Positions 1-7,273 of a stretch of 32,124 nucleotides of DNA are shown here, piece after piece. Position numbers and translations under genes: made by a program. Numbering within the stretch: position 1 is the stretch's first letter; every line of letters begins with the position of its first letter. Source of the stretch: Rhodocyclaceae bacterium UBA5602. GTDB taxonomy: Bacteria; Pseudomonadota; Gammaproteobacteria; Burkholderiales; Rhodocyclaceae. The stretch spans positions 1 through 32,124 of the forward strand of contig DILC01000077.1 in NCBI GenBank assembly GCA_002424865.1, given 5' to 3'. Under the pieces are notes generated by a model. It searched no databases. It was not told the DNA's origin and saw only the letters and a list, made by a program, of their open reading frames with translations.

Positions 1-1660
1 TGATGCCGGGAATCGTATCGCCCGCGCGCAGCGTGTTGTCATCGCCGATATAAGGAATCGGGTTAGGGCTCTGCAAGCTGGTGCCGTCGTCGAGGATGAT
101 GCGGCGGCGCGCATTGTCGGCGGCTAGCGCCAGCGCTTCGGGCGAGTCGGCCGGGTAAAGGTTGGTCGGTTTGGCCAACCGCCCGTCTGCACTCAGCGTG
201 ACCTGTCCATAGCGGCCCTGAAAGAAATTCTGCGACGCGGTCAGCGGCACGGCGATTTCCACCAGCATGCCCTCATAGCGTTCGAGTTCGCCCTCGAAGG
301 TTTCGGGGAAGGGAATAACCGTTGGCGCGATGGATAAACCGCTGCCCAGCACTGTCAGCGCGCTCACACTGCTGAGCTGCGTGACCGGATTGGCCAGAGT
401 CAGGGAATTGCTGGCGGCGCCGGTATTGAATTCCACCACGGTGGCGGACAGGCGCACGCGGTCACCCATACGCACCGCAGGGGCACTGCTGGTGAATACA
501 AAAATGCCATCCGACGTGGCGACGTCGCCGTCGCCAGTTTCATCCTGCAAATAAAAACCGTTGTTGTTGAGCCAGGTAACCACGCCTTCGGTCGTCACGC
601 TCTGGCCAACCAGCGGACTGGCTCTGCCCGCGCCTTGAATCGCCGGGATCGGGGTGATGCCGGAAACCGACACAGTCACCGTGCAGGTCGCAGTTTGCGC
701 TTCATTGTTGCCAAAGCGGATAACGACCGGATAGCTGCCGGCAGCCAGGCCGGATACGTTGAGCGATACGCTTGCCGATTCGCCATCCGCCGTGGCGGGG
801 CTGAAATTCCCGAGCGAAATGCCTGCCAGTGCGCCCGAATCGATGATTGCGCTATTGACTACACTATCGACATCCGTCGCGCCAAGACTGGCGCTGCCCG
901 ATGCGCCCGCCGCCACCGACAATCCTTCCGGACAGCTCGTAACGATAGGCTGATTGACCGCGCCGCCACTCGACGTTCCGCTCACGCTGATGTTATCGAT
1001 GCCCACCCACTCGTCGTTGCCAACGGCATTGCTGGTGATGATGCGAAGTTGCAGCAAAGGCTGGTTGTCGGCCACCGCAGGCAAGGTCACGCTCACTGGC
1101 GTAACCAGCGTTGCCAGGCTGGGGCCGCTGGTCGCGTCGGCCACATATGCCGCCGGCACATCGGTGAAGTTGCCGCTGTTGCCAATGCGGTATTGCAGCG
1201 CCACCGGCTGGATCGCATTGTCAGCCGAGCCATCCAGATCGCGCAGCAGATAGTCGACCTGAATCGACTGCCAGCCTAGGGTATCGAGATACAGCAGGAT
1301 GAAAGGTGCATTCGCAGTACCTGAACCGTTCAGGGCAATCGTCGGGTCTTGCAGATGGAATTCGGCCACTCCTCCCGTGCTGAGGGTGTTGGGATTGGCC
1401 TGATTGGCGATCACATTCACCACAGCAGTACCATCGCCCAGAATGGTTTGAGGGTTTGTCCCCGTGGCGCTGGTCAAGCCATCACCGCGATAACCCATGA
1501 TGCCCGGCACCCCGCTCCAGTCGTTGCTTGTTGTGATCAGTGCGGTGTTCGACCAGTCCTGGGCAAACGGCAAGGTTTGCGGCGTGGTGTCGGCGTGCGC
1601 GGTGGTGGCAAAGGCAAGGGCGCAAGCAAGGACGATAGGCTTGATTTGATGGCAGCGCAT
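1..1660 (-). CDS. ExeM/NucH-type extracellular nuclease, 3' end outside window
   Basis: This gene reads leftward from an ATG at 1660 and leaves the window without a stop, so about 553 N-terminal codons are visible. An AGGA lies about 8 nt before the ATG. Residues 1-23 form a signal peptide ending AHA. A beta-rich, Gly/Ser/Thr-rich region follows, with a bacterial Ig-like stretch. From about residue 335 there is an OB-fold-like segment (start GAGRASPLVGQSVTTEGVV, then NNGFYLQDETGDGD). Near residues 515-537 comes RRRIILDDGTSLQSPNPIPY. This order is typical of ExeM/NucH-family secreted endonucleases, whose endonuclease/exonuclease/phosphatase catalytic domain comes later and would lie beyond position 1. 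The likely role is degradation of extracellular DNA or RNA. The catalytic domain is not visible, so activity is inferred from the family. A downstream PEP-CTERM or GlyGly-CTERM anchor is possible but unseen. Confidence 0.8.
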   Translation of the reverse strand, partial: MRCHQIKPIVLACALAFATTAHADTTPQTLPFAQDWSNTALITTSNDWSGVPGIMGYRGDGLTSATGTNPQTILGDGTAVVNVIANQANPNTLSTGGVAEFHLQDPTIALNGSGTANAPFILLYLDTLGWQSIQVDYLLRDLDGSADNAIQPVALQYRIGNSGNFTDVPAAYVADATSGPSLATLVTPVSVTLPAVADNQPLLQLRIITSNAVGNDEWVGIDNISVSGTSSGGAVNQPIVTSCPEGLSVAAGASGSASLGATDVDSVVNSAIIDSGALAGISLGNFSPATADGESASVSLNVSGLAAGSYPVVIRFGNNEAQTATCTVTVSVSGITPIPAIQGAGRASPLVGQSVTTEGVVTWLNNNGFYLQDETGDGDVATSDGIFVFTSSAPAVRMGDRVRLSATVVEFNTGAASNSLTLANPVTQLSSVSALTVLGSGLSIAPTVIPFPETFEGELERYEGMLVEIAVPLTASQNFFQGRYGQVTLSADGRLAKPTNLYPADSPEALALAADNARRRIILDDGTSLQSPNPIPYIGDDNTLRAGDTIPGI

Positions 1661-1847
1661 GAGAGGTATCCTGTTTAAAAAAATAGTTGGACAAGTCTAG
1701 TAACGCTGTGTGAAGCCTCCATGTCGCAGCAAATGGCATTGACTGACCTGTTCGGCCTACGCCTTGCTGCGTTTTGTGCGCGCCATTCCAAAAGCCCGGC
1801 CACGCCCAGCGAAGCTATCCAATATGCCTATGGAATAAGCTTGAGAT

Positions 1848-1872
1848 AAAAAAACGGCTCCCGAGGGAGCCG
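1848..1872 (-). terminator. Rho-independent terminator of the PEP-CTERM gene
   Basis: The hairpin has a 7-bp perfect stem (CGGCTCC / GGAGCCG, + strand 1855-1872) around a CGAG loop. On the minus strand it is followed by a run of seven T. It lies 28 bp past the stop of the PEP-CTERM gene, which reads in this direction. Confidence 0.9.
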
Positions 1873-1899
1873 CAGCAGGGTACTGCTGGCGGAATGCAG

Positions 1900-2406
1900 T
1901 CAGGCCTTGCGATAGCGCGCGGCCATGCAGCCGACCAGGCCGAGACCTGCGAGCATCAGCATCCAGTCGCTGGGTTCGGGGACAGGAGCGTAAATAATAT
2001 CGCCCGCACCGGATGAGCCCAGGTTCGTGTCGTAGGCAATGAAGGATTCACCAAGGCTGGCGTACCCGGGCAGGACGCTGAAACCGATGTTGGTGGTGGT
2101 GGCGGAATACGACAAGCCGAGAAACTGGCCGTTGGAGAATGTGACTTCGGTCGGAGCGTCAGCATTCGCCAGCGAAAACGGGTTGCCCAGCAAACTCATC
2201 AGCAGGCTGTCGACGCTGAGCCATTCTTCGCCAATGCCGGTGAGCGGGGCGTCGTCGAACTGAAACGTGCCGATGAAGCTTTCGCCATTGAAATGGCCGG
2301 AATCAAAGCTGCCGTTGAAGTTATAAGCCTTGACGGCAGCTTGCGCAGCCGGGGCGGCGATCATCAGACCCAGTGCTGCGGCAATAAGCGTTTGTTTGAG
2401 CATCAT
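1900..2406 (-). CDS. PEP-CTERM sorting domain protein
   Basis: The product is a 168-residue exported protein. A signal peptide occupies roughly residues 1-23 (MMLKQTLIAAALGLMIAAPA, cleavage near AQA-A). The C-terminus carries VPEPSDW at about 142, a hydrophobic helix (MLMLAGLGLVGCMAA), then a basic end RYRKA. This tripartite tail is the PEP-CTERM signal, cut by exosortase and linked to cell-surface or exopolysaccharide export. The middle part is Ser/Gly/Asn/Phe-rich and beta-like, with no domain I recognise. Two adjacent ATGs open the frame, preceded by a weak A/G-rich ribosome site, so the start could shift by one codon. The gene ends at a clear terminator and may be co-transcribed with the 85-residue secreted protein 74 bp upstream. 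No exosortase gene is in the window. Confidence 0.88.
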   Translation of the reverse strand: MMLKQTLIAAALGLMIAAPAAQAAVKAYNFNGSFDSGHFNGESFIGTFQFDDAPLTGIGEEWLSVDSLLMSLLGNPFSLANADAPTEVTFSNGQFLGLSYSATTTNIGFSVLPGYASLGESFIAYDTNLGSSGAGDIIYAPVPEPSDWMLMLAGLGLVGCMAARYRKA

Positions 2407-2480
2407 GATATTTTCTTTTCGTTAAAAAATAATTAGTCGCATACGGCGCAGCGTGTGGGCGCTGCCCCATTTTTGCGGGT

Positions 2481-2738
2481 TTATTGGAGAATGAAATCGC
2501 GCGCTGGAACGAACTGCCCGGCTGTCAGGCCTTTGAGCGTGGCCAGGCGGTCGATGCCACCGTAAAAGGAAATGCCTTGGCCGGTATTGTCACGCAAGTT
2601 GCCCTGGGCAGAGATCAGCCAGGACTTTTGGCCGCCGACGTGCAGAACGGGAAGCTCTTTGGCCAGGGCGGGGCCGGTTGCGATGAAAGGCAGCAGCGGG
2701 ACGATATTCAGGGATTTCAATTTCAAAGCATGCTTCAT
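2481..2738 (-). CDS. small secreted protein of unknown function
   Basis: This 85-residue ORF has a strong ribosome site (AAGGAG, 7 nt before the ATG) and a convincing signal peptide of about 26 residues ending GPALA before KELPV. The mature part is about 59 residues with Gly-, Gln- and Leu-rich segments (HVGGQKSWLISAQGN, GQGISFYGGIDRLATLKGL) and no cysteine. I do not recognise the family. The opposite strand carries overlapping ORFs of similar length, but they lack the ribosome site and export signal. It lies 74 bp upstream of the PEP-CTERM gene in the same direction, so the two may form one unit. Confidence 0.68.
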   Translation of the reverse strand: MKHALKLKSLNIVPLLPFIATGPALAKELPVLHVGGQKSWLISAQGNLRDNTGQGISFYGGIDRLATLKGLTAGQFVPARDFILQ

Positions 2739-3055
2739 GAAACACTCCTTATCAGATCAAAAAGAAAACTGGAACCTTCCAGCGTCTTACCAGAACAGGT
2801 TGACTATAACCAGCAGGTTTACACGGCGACACACCCTTTCCCGCACCATGATCAGTGTGCTTAAAGTTTGTTACATACCTTGATGGGAATAAACCGGGCC
2901 ATGTAATCCATTAGGGCTAGCGCACATATTCGGATCACTGCATCCGATGACTTTGTCATCACCTGCCCGCTCCTCGCATTTCTCTGGACGCTGGCGATGT
3001 CCTGGCATCGCCAGCGCGTCTTTGCTGCACGCGCAGCCGCAAGCATTCATCCGCC
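2739..3055. other. intergenic region with a perfect 9-bp hairpin
   Basis: No convincing gene was seen. The stretch next to 2739 should hold the promoter of the small secreted protein. A perfect 9-bp inverted repeat (CTGGCGATG / CATCGCCAG, 2991-3014, six-base loop) lies near the end of the transposase fragment and has no T-run on either strand, so it is not a standard terminator. The short ORFs on both strands here look like chance frames. Confidence 0.4.
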
Positions 3056-3425
3056 ACACCATCGCTCAACGCAAGGCCAGCAGTATGAAAAACTCCCGTG
3101 GTGCATATCGCTTGGCAAAAATCGCATGATGCGCCAGCTTCTCGATATCCAGAAACGTTTGAACCCGTATCTGGGGATTCAAATTGTGCACCAGACAGTA
3201 AAGCTTCCACTGCCCATCCACCTTCTTTTGTCCGCGTAGCGTGAAGCGGTTCAGCCGCTTGTTGTGGCGGAGGTTGGGCTTGATCTCGCGTTTGTGGCTG
3301 AGTTTGAACGAACGGCCAATTTCGTTTTGACCAATCCTCTACTCGGTGTTGTATAGCGCGGCACTCGCCGACGATATATCCTGCGTCGGTTCCCATACAG
3401 CATCATCTATCAGGTCGCCACAGGG
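3056..3425 (-). pseudogene. C-terminal remnant of an IS1182-like transposase
   Basis: Read on the minus strand, one frame gives SASAALYNTE, a TAG stop (near 3340), RIGQNEIGRSF, then RHNKRLNRFTLRGQKKVDGQW and KLYCLVHNL, later EKLAHH, ending LLALR-stop. The RHNKRLNRFTLRG ... LYCLVHN ... EKLAHH pattern matches the C-terminal end of IS1182-type DDE transposases as I remember the family. The in-frame stop and two stretches that look like short insertions (between RIG and RHN, and between HNL and EKL) show it is dead. The upstream limit near 3425 is approximate. A matching N-terminal remnant lies at 4200-4425 in the same orientation. Confidence 0.7.
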
Positions 3426-3741
3426 GAGCTTCGAATCCTTGCCGTCGCACATCACAGGCGGCGCCCTGGCTACTGGGCGTATTGGAAGTAGGTCACCAAT
3501 GCCACTTCGCAGCGCCACTTCGACCAGGACGCCTATTCTTTATCCGATAAATCTATCCAACGGTTGGAAATAGCAATCGCGCCGCATCTCAATTTTCACA
3601 AAGTGTTAGCATGACACATCATTCCACCGGATGCGCAAAGCGGCGCGCCGGTGACTTCCACGTTGAACCTGACCATTGAACGGGTTGCAGTGGTCGCGGT
3701 CGCAAATTGAAACAACCCAAATTGACAAGGAGTTCATGGTG
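3426..3741. other. unassigned stretch between transposase remnant and the small exported protein gene
   Basis: I see no supported gene. A minus-strand open stretch (about 3365-3540) has no start codon of its own until a Met beside CDGKDSKLPCGDLID. It runs into the transposase remnant in the same frame, so it may be further decayed insertion-element sequence or an unrelated relic. The right part should hold the promoter of the gene starting at 3742, but no clear -35/-10 pair was found. Confidence 0.35.
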
Positions 3742-4110
3742 ATGAAACACAAACTGATGGTATCCGCATTAGGTGTTGTCCTGTCTTTATCTGCTGGGTT
3801 CGCATCGGCGGCTGACCCGGAACCTGCTAAGGAAAAGGTACAAACACAGAAGCAAGAACAAATCTACGGTCGCCAAATCATGACGCAACAAGAGCGCACC
3901 GAATATCGCGCCAAAATGCGCACCGCGAAAACCGCCGAAGAGCGAGAGCAAATCCGCAAGGAACATCACGAGCAGATGAAAGAGCGGGCCAAGTCCCGTG
4001 GGGTGGCACTGCCCGACGATCCGCCCGCTCGCGGTGGCGGCATGGGGCCGGGTAGTGGTATGGGGCCTGGCGGGAGCGGCATGGGGCCCGGCGGGGGTCG
4101 CGGCCGCTGA
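3742..4110 (+). CDS. small exported protein with Gly/Met-rich repeat tail
   Basis: The product is 122 residues. ATG 3742 is preferred because AAGGAG ends 9 nt before it. ATG 3736 is in frame but only 3 nt from the same site. Residues 1-23 are a signal peptide ending FASA. Then comes a charged, probably helical segment (QIYGRQIMTQQERTEYRAKM through EEREQIRKEHHEQMKERAKS), then VALPDDPPA and a tail of three GMGPG-type repeats ending GGRGR. I recall similar unnamed proteins in betaproteobacteria with the same QQERxEYRxKMRxAKTxEEREQIRxEHH core, but no known function. A periplasmic location is inferred from the export signal. It lies between two remnants of one IS1182-like transposase and on the opposite strand, yet reads as an intact gene. 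Confidence 0.78.
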   Translation: MKHKLMVSALGVVLSLSAGFASAADPEPAKEKVQTQKQEQIYGRQIMTQQERTEYRAKMRTAKTAEEREQIRKEHHEQMKERAKSRGVALPDDPPARGGGMGPGSGMGPGGSGMGPGGGRGR

Positions 4111-4199
4111 TTGAAACAAGGCCCAACTCGGGGCTCAACCGGACGCTACGCAAAAAGCCGCGCAGGCCGCTCACTTCTACGTTGTCTGCGGGCGCCATC

Positions 4200-4425
4200 G
4201 AAATGCGCGGGCCCGAGGTGTTCGAGGAAGCAGTTATGCGGCCGCATGGGGATAAGCGCTGGCGCCTGTGAGGTCGTTCTTGTAGCGGGTGTCGAAACCG
4301 GAGAGGTCGATTTCGTGGTCGATGAGCTAGCTCAGGGCGTGCTCGAAGGTGCTGGGCAGCAACTGCCGTTCCAGACCAACGGCTAAAAATCACGGGCTGG
4401 TGCCAATCTGTTTGTAACGCGCCAT
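4200..4425 (-). pseudogene. N-terminal remnant of an IS1182-like transposase
   Basis: On the minus strand from ATG 4425, preceded by GGAGAG, the translation is MARYKQIGTSP, stop, FLAVGLERQLLPSTFEHALS, stop, LIDHEIDLSGFDTRYKNDLT then GASAYPHAAA and a further stop. Intact IS1182-type transposases begin with a similar MARYK ... LPGTFEYAL ... LIDHEIDLSVFDARYRNDETGAPAY pattern. At least three in-frame stops make it non-functional. The left limit near 4200 is where I lose the resemblance. Confidence 0.75.
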
Positions 4426-4571
4426 GAAGAACTCTCCAGAAGAACTTCCGCTTCGGGTCTTGTTATTCCATTGGGTGCACAGCACAATGCGCCTATGAAC
4501 AAGGTTTTTTACAGCGTCGTTGGGCTCTCGCAATGCCTTTGAATCGCTGCAACTTTTGAAAGGGAAAGGCT

Positions 4572-4961
4572 ATGCCAATAGTCAATAATGATGAGCTGGA
4601 AACATTGGAACTGCCTGGACTGCGGCATCAGACCATCGGTGGCCATAAACAAGGTGTGAAGACGATGGAAGTCTGGTTGCAGACGATAGCTCCGGGAGCG
4701 GCGACACCCGTGCATTGCCACGCATGCGAAGAAGTCATTCTGGTCCTTTCCGGTGCGGGGACATGCACAGTAAGAGGTGAGGTCTTCACCTTCGGTTCGA
4801 ACTCAACCTTGGTCCTGGAACCTGATGTCGTGCATCAAATCGTGAACACCTCCGACGAAGAAATGAGATTGGTTGCCGCCCTTGGCATGGCTCCAGTCCG
4901 GGTTAAAACTGCGGATGGCGCAGCGCTTCCGTTACCGTGGGAGGCTCCGGCATCAGCATAA
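4572..4961 (+). CDS. small cupin-domain protein
   Basis: This 129-residue single-domain cupin has both conserved motifs. Motif 1 includes H48, H50 and E54 (PVHCHACEEVILVLSGAG). Motif 2 includes H88 and N92 (LEPDVVHQIVNTSDE). Together they suggest a bound metal in a small beta-barrel. There is no signal peptide, so it is probably cytosolic. Substrate and role cannot be read from the sequence; single-domain cupins include isomerases, dioxygenases and binding proteins. A purine-rich GGGAAAGG lies just before the ATG. The stop codon abuts the broken end of an IS21 remnant, so the original 3' surroundings have been lost. It stands alone with no operon partner. Confidence 0.85.
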   Translation: MPIVNNDELETLELPGLRHQTIGGHKQGVKTMEVWLQTIAPGAATPVHCHACEEVILVLSGAGTCTVRGEVFTFGSNSTLVLEPDVVHQIVNTSDEEMRLVAALGMAPVRVKTADGAALPLPWEAPASA

Positions 4962-5337
4962 CGTCGCCGCGTTTCTTCCTGCCTCCGTTCCGCCCGCGCT
5001 TGACGCGATGACTGTCCGCCTGGAGCCACTGCCGCAGTTGATCGGCCCACGGATCAAAAACACTGGTTGCCTTGCGTTTGTGAAATACCGGCGCGGCTAC
5101 ATCTTGCGCCAGCCAGCTCTTAACGGTGTTTCTCGATAGCCCGGTATCCCGGGCAATTTGTCTGATTGACTGACCTTCCCGTCAATGCAGACACCTTATC
5201 TTGGCCAACATTCCCATTTTGCCCCCCTTCTTTTTCCCGATCAAACATTGATCAGGTTAATCGTCAAAGGTGGGGCAATTCCAGATGCAAATTACCCCGT
5301 CAGGTGGGTCAATTCTGGGTGAACGTCAACGCACGAC
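4960..5337 (-). mobile_element. left end of an IS21-family element with istA fragment
   Basis: From 5217 leftward the frame reads MGMLAKIRCLH, one TGA, REGQSIRQIARDTGLSRNTV then KSWLAQDV ... DPWADQLRQWLQADSHRVKR, ending near 4960. This is the N-terminal helix-turn-helix region of an IstA-type transposase (about 85 of the roughly 340-500 codons usual for IstA). Upstream, two imperfect direct repeats, each about 26-29 bp and beginning AGGTGGG on the + strand (5268-5293 and 5302-5330), look like the multiple terminal repeats of IS21 ends. The rest of istA, all of istB and the right end are missing. The break falls at the cupin stop codon. Confidence 0.78.
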
Positions 5338-5343
5338 GGCTCT

Positions 5344-5660
5344 GGAGGGTGTCCCGAATTTTGTGTAAACGGCGTTTGGTTAGCGGATGAACATCCGCTC
5401 CTCGCACATGATGCCAACCCGATTAAACGCGCCTTTCCAGTTTTGCCGTGGCATGGTCTATTTTTGGCTGATGCTCGGCGGCGCCAGGTAATCTTGGTGA
5501 GTTGCTCGAGCAGCCCATCCTCGCCGATCAGGTCTTCAGGCTTTTATAGTTCAACAGCCGACTGTCGATCAGTTCGTTGCTTACGGCCATTTCCTCTCTT
5601 GGCAAAGTTACGGCAGTTTCCTGCCAAATGACCGTTTTCACAAAATTCCTTACCCCCTCC
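5344..5660 (-). mobile_element. internally deleted IS256-family element
   Basis: The ends are imperfect inverted repeats of about 36 bp: 5344-5379 and the complement of 5624-5660. Both contain GGAGGG, GAATTTTGTG, AAACGG and TTTGG. Inside, the minus strand encodes the start of an IS256-type transposase from ATG 5590 (MAVSNELIDSRLLNYKS, then after a frameshift KPEDLIGEDGLLEQLTK). It then jumps to the end of one (NWKGAFNRVGIMCEERMFIR, stop at 5380-5382). About 350 central codons are absent, leaving a roughly 317-bp non-autonomous derivative. I found no target duplication. The right repeat includes the stop codon of the Rieske gene. Confidence 0.75.
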
Positions 5661-6774
5661 CAGGGCACAACTGACTAATACTTTCCTGCATGACGCGCCT
5701 GTAGTGCTCATGGAAATGCTGCATGCCGTCCTCCATCGGGGACTGGTAAGGCCCCACCTCACTGCGGCCTTGCCTCATCAATGCATAACGCCCGCGATCC
5801 ATGCGCTCAGCGATATCATCGTCTTCCCGTGCCGTTTCCATATACGCGGCTTGCTCCGCCGCAATAAACTCAGGCTCGAACAGGGCAATGTCCTCAGGAT
5901 AATAGAACTCCACGACATTCAGTGTCTTGTCAACGGCTTGCGGAATAAGCGTTGACACAACCAATACCTGCGGATACCTCTCCACCATGACATTAGGATA
6001 ATAAGTGAGCCAAATGGCGCCATGCTTTGGCAACACACCATTGTGATAATCCAGAACCACCTTATGCCAGCGCTGATATGTCGCCGAACCTGGTTTTGCC
6101 AGCGATTGGATACCCACTTGCTGCACTGAATACCAGCTGCCAAATTGCCAGCTTAGATCATCACATGTGACAAACCCGCCTAAGCCTGGGTGATAGGGCG
6201 CGACATGGTAGTCTTCCAAATACACCTCAATGAATGTTTTCCAGTTGTAATGGCAAACATGCCGCTCAATGCGATCCAACTTATAACCAGTGAAATCAAA
6301 AGCATCTGCATACCGCATCCCTGCAAGGTCTGCCGCTGCAGATCGTGGCCCCTTGAATAACAGGCCTTGCCAGTTTTCCAGCAACTGTTTCTCAAGATTC
6401 AACTGCGGATTCTGCTCAAAGTGTGGCGCACCGACCAACTCGCCTCTGCAATCATATGTCCATCGATGAATCGGGCAGACGATATTTTTTGCATTGCCCG
6501 CCCCCTCCAGCATAATGGCTTGACGGTGGCGACACACATTCGACATGTCATAAATTCCATCCGGCTGGCGCATGAGTATCCGTGCACCATCACATCCTGC
6601 CTGTGAATGGTAGTCGTTCTCTGCAGGCACCATCAACTCATGCCCCACATATCCGGCGTCAGATTCAAAAATCAGTTTCTTCTCTAATTCAAAAATCCTG
6701 TCGTCGAAATACCAAGACACTGGGAGCTGCGGAGCGCTTGGTAGCAAAAGGGGATGCGAAAGAACCTTAGACAT
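5650..6774 (-). CDS. Rieske-type aromatic-ring-hydroxylating oxygenase, alpha subunit
   Basis: This 374-residue protein has a Rieske [2Fe-2S] site C81-x-H83 ... C100-x2-H103 (CRHRQ ... CPIHRW). The C-terminal catalytic domain carries the mononuclear iron motif around D188, H190 and H195 (EVYLEDYHVAPYHPGL). DDDIAERMDRGR further on is a likely region for the acidic third ligand. Such oxygenases hydroxylate or demethylate aromatic or other hydrophobic substrates using electrons from a reductase, but no reductase or ferredoxin gene is nearby and the substrate is unknown. AGGAG sits 3 nt before the ATG. The gene is divergent from xseB-ispA-dxs. Its last residues and TAA lie in the terminal repeat of an IS256 derivative, so the natural C-terminus may have been altered by a few residues. 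Confidence 0.88.
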   Translation of the reverse strand: MSKVLSHPLLLPSAPQLPVSWYFDDRIFELEKKLIFESDAGYVGHELMVPAENDYHSQAGCDGARILMRQPDGIYDMSNVCRHRQAIMLEGAGNAKNIVCPIHRWTYDCRGELVGAPHFEQNPQLNLEKQLLENWQGLLFKGPRSAAADLAGMRYADAFDFTGYKLDRIERHVCHYNWKTFIEVYLEDYHVAPYHPGLGGFVTCDDLSWQFGSWYSVQQVGIQSLAKPGSATYQRWHKVVLDYHNGVLPKHGAIWLTYYPNVMVERYPQVLVVSTLIPQAVDKTLNVVEFYYPEDIALFEPEFIAAEQAAYMETAREDDDIAERMDRGRYALMRQGRSEVGPYQSPMEDGMQHFHEHYRRVMQESISQLCPGRG

Positions 6775-6937
6775 AATCTCCTACTCAGCAAAGTTTGTCG
6801 CTGAAAAAATGGCAAAATATCACTTGAAATCGATCTCAAAATAGCCAGCTTAATCATCTTAATTGCCATTTTAATTGCCATTAAAACTGATAGAAACCGG
6901 CGCACAGCCAGACCCGCTATTGTAGCCTGTAAAGAAA

Positions 6938-6966
6938 TTGACCGAAAGTTGCAGTTCGGTTATTTT
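6938..6966 (+). promoter_or_regulatory. likely promoter of xseB-ispA-dxs
   Basis: TTGACC (6938-6943) and TATTTT (6961-6966) are separated by 17 bp, 38 bp before the xseB ATG. It matches a sigma-70 promoter at 5/6 and 4/6 positions. The rest of the divergent gap to the Rieske gene holds a tandem repeat of about 12 bp (TTAATTGCCAT twice, near 6858-6881) of unknown role. Confidence 0.5.
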
Positions 6967-7003
6967 CCCAAAGGAATCACCCCATCCCTAAAAATAACCG
7001 CCG

Positions 7004-7273
7004 ATGAAAACACCCCCGAAAGAATCCAGCGCACTGATAGAATCCCCCTCTTTTGAAGAATCACTCAGAGAGCTCGAAACCATTATCAGCGCGATGGAAG
7101 TTGGTCAAATGCCGCTTCAAGAAGCGCTTGACACTTATAAGCGCGGCATATCCCTGCTGCACCAGTGCCAGGACACCCTTAGCAGCGCTGAGCAACAGAT
7201 ACGCATTCTTGAAGCAAACACCCTGCGCCCCTTCACGGCAGATCCAGCAGGGGAGCGGGAAAATAACGGATGA
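7004..7273 (+). CDS. xseB: exodeoxyribonuclease VII small subunit
   Basis: The 89-residue product matches XseB in size and in its core (SFEESLRELETIISAMEVGQ, then PLQEALDTYKRGISLLHQCQ). It is a two-helix coiled protein that binds XseA to form exonuclease VII, a cytosolic single-strand DNA exonuclease. XseA is not in the window. In-frame TAA codons just upstream force the ATG at 7004, which lacks a good ribosome site; an AAGGA is about 30 nt away. The stop overlaps the ispA start by 4 nt (ATGA), so the two are translationally coupled. xseB-ispA-dxs is a common order in proteobacteria. Confidence 0.95.
   Translation: MKTPPKESSALIESPSFEESLRELETIISAMEVGQMPLQEALDTYKRGISLLHQCQDTLSSAEQQIRILEANTLRPFTADPAGERENNG

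Noticed and set aside
635..1279. 214-codon + strand ORF
   Set aside because: It is antisense to the nuclease gene, and its Arg/Ala-rich composition is that of a shadow frame.
2991..3014. 9-bp hairpin as terminator
   Set aside because: There is no T-run on either strand, and no gene ends into it except the dead transposase.
2959..3396. 145-codon minus-strand ORF
   Set aside because: It runs out of frame over the IS1182-like transposase remnant; another frame gives the family match.
3878..4393. 171-codon minus-strand ORF
   Set aside because: It is Arg/Pro/His-rich and antisense to the small exported protein; the transposase match is in a different frame.
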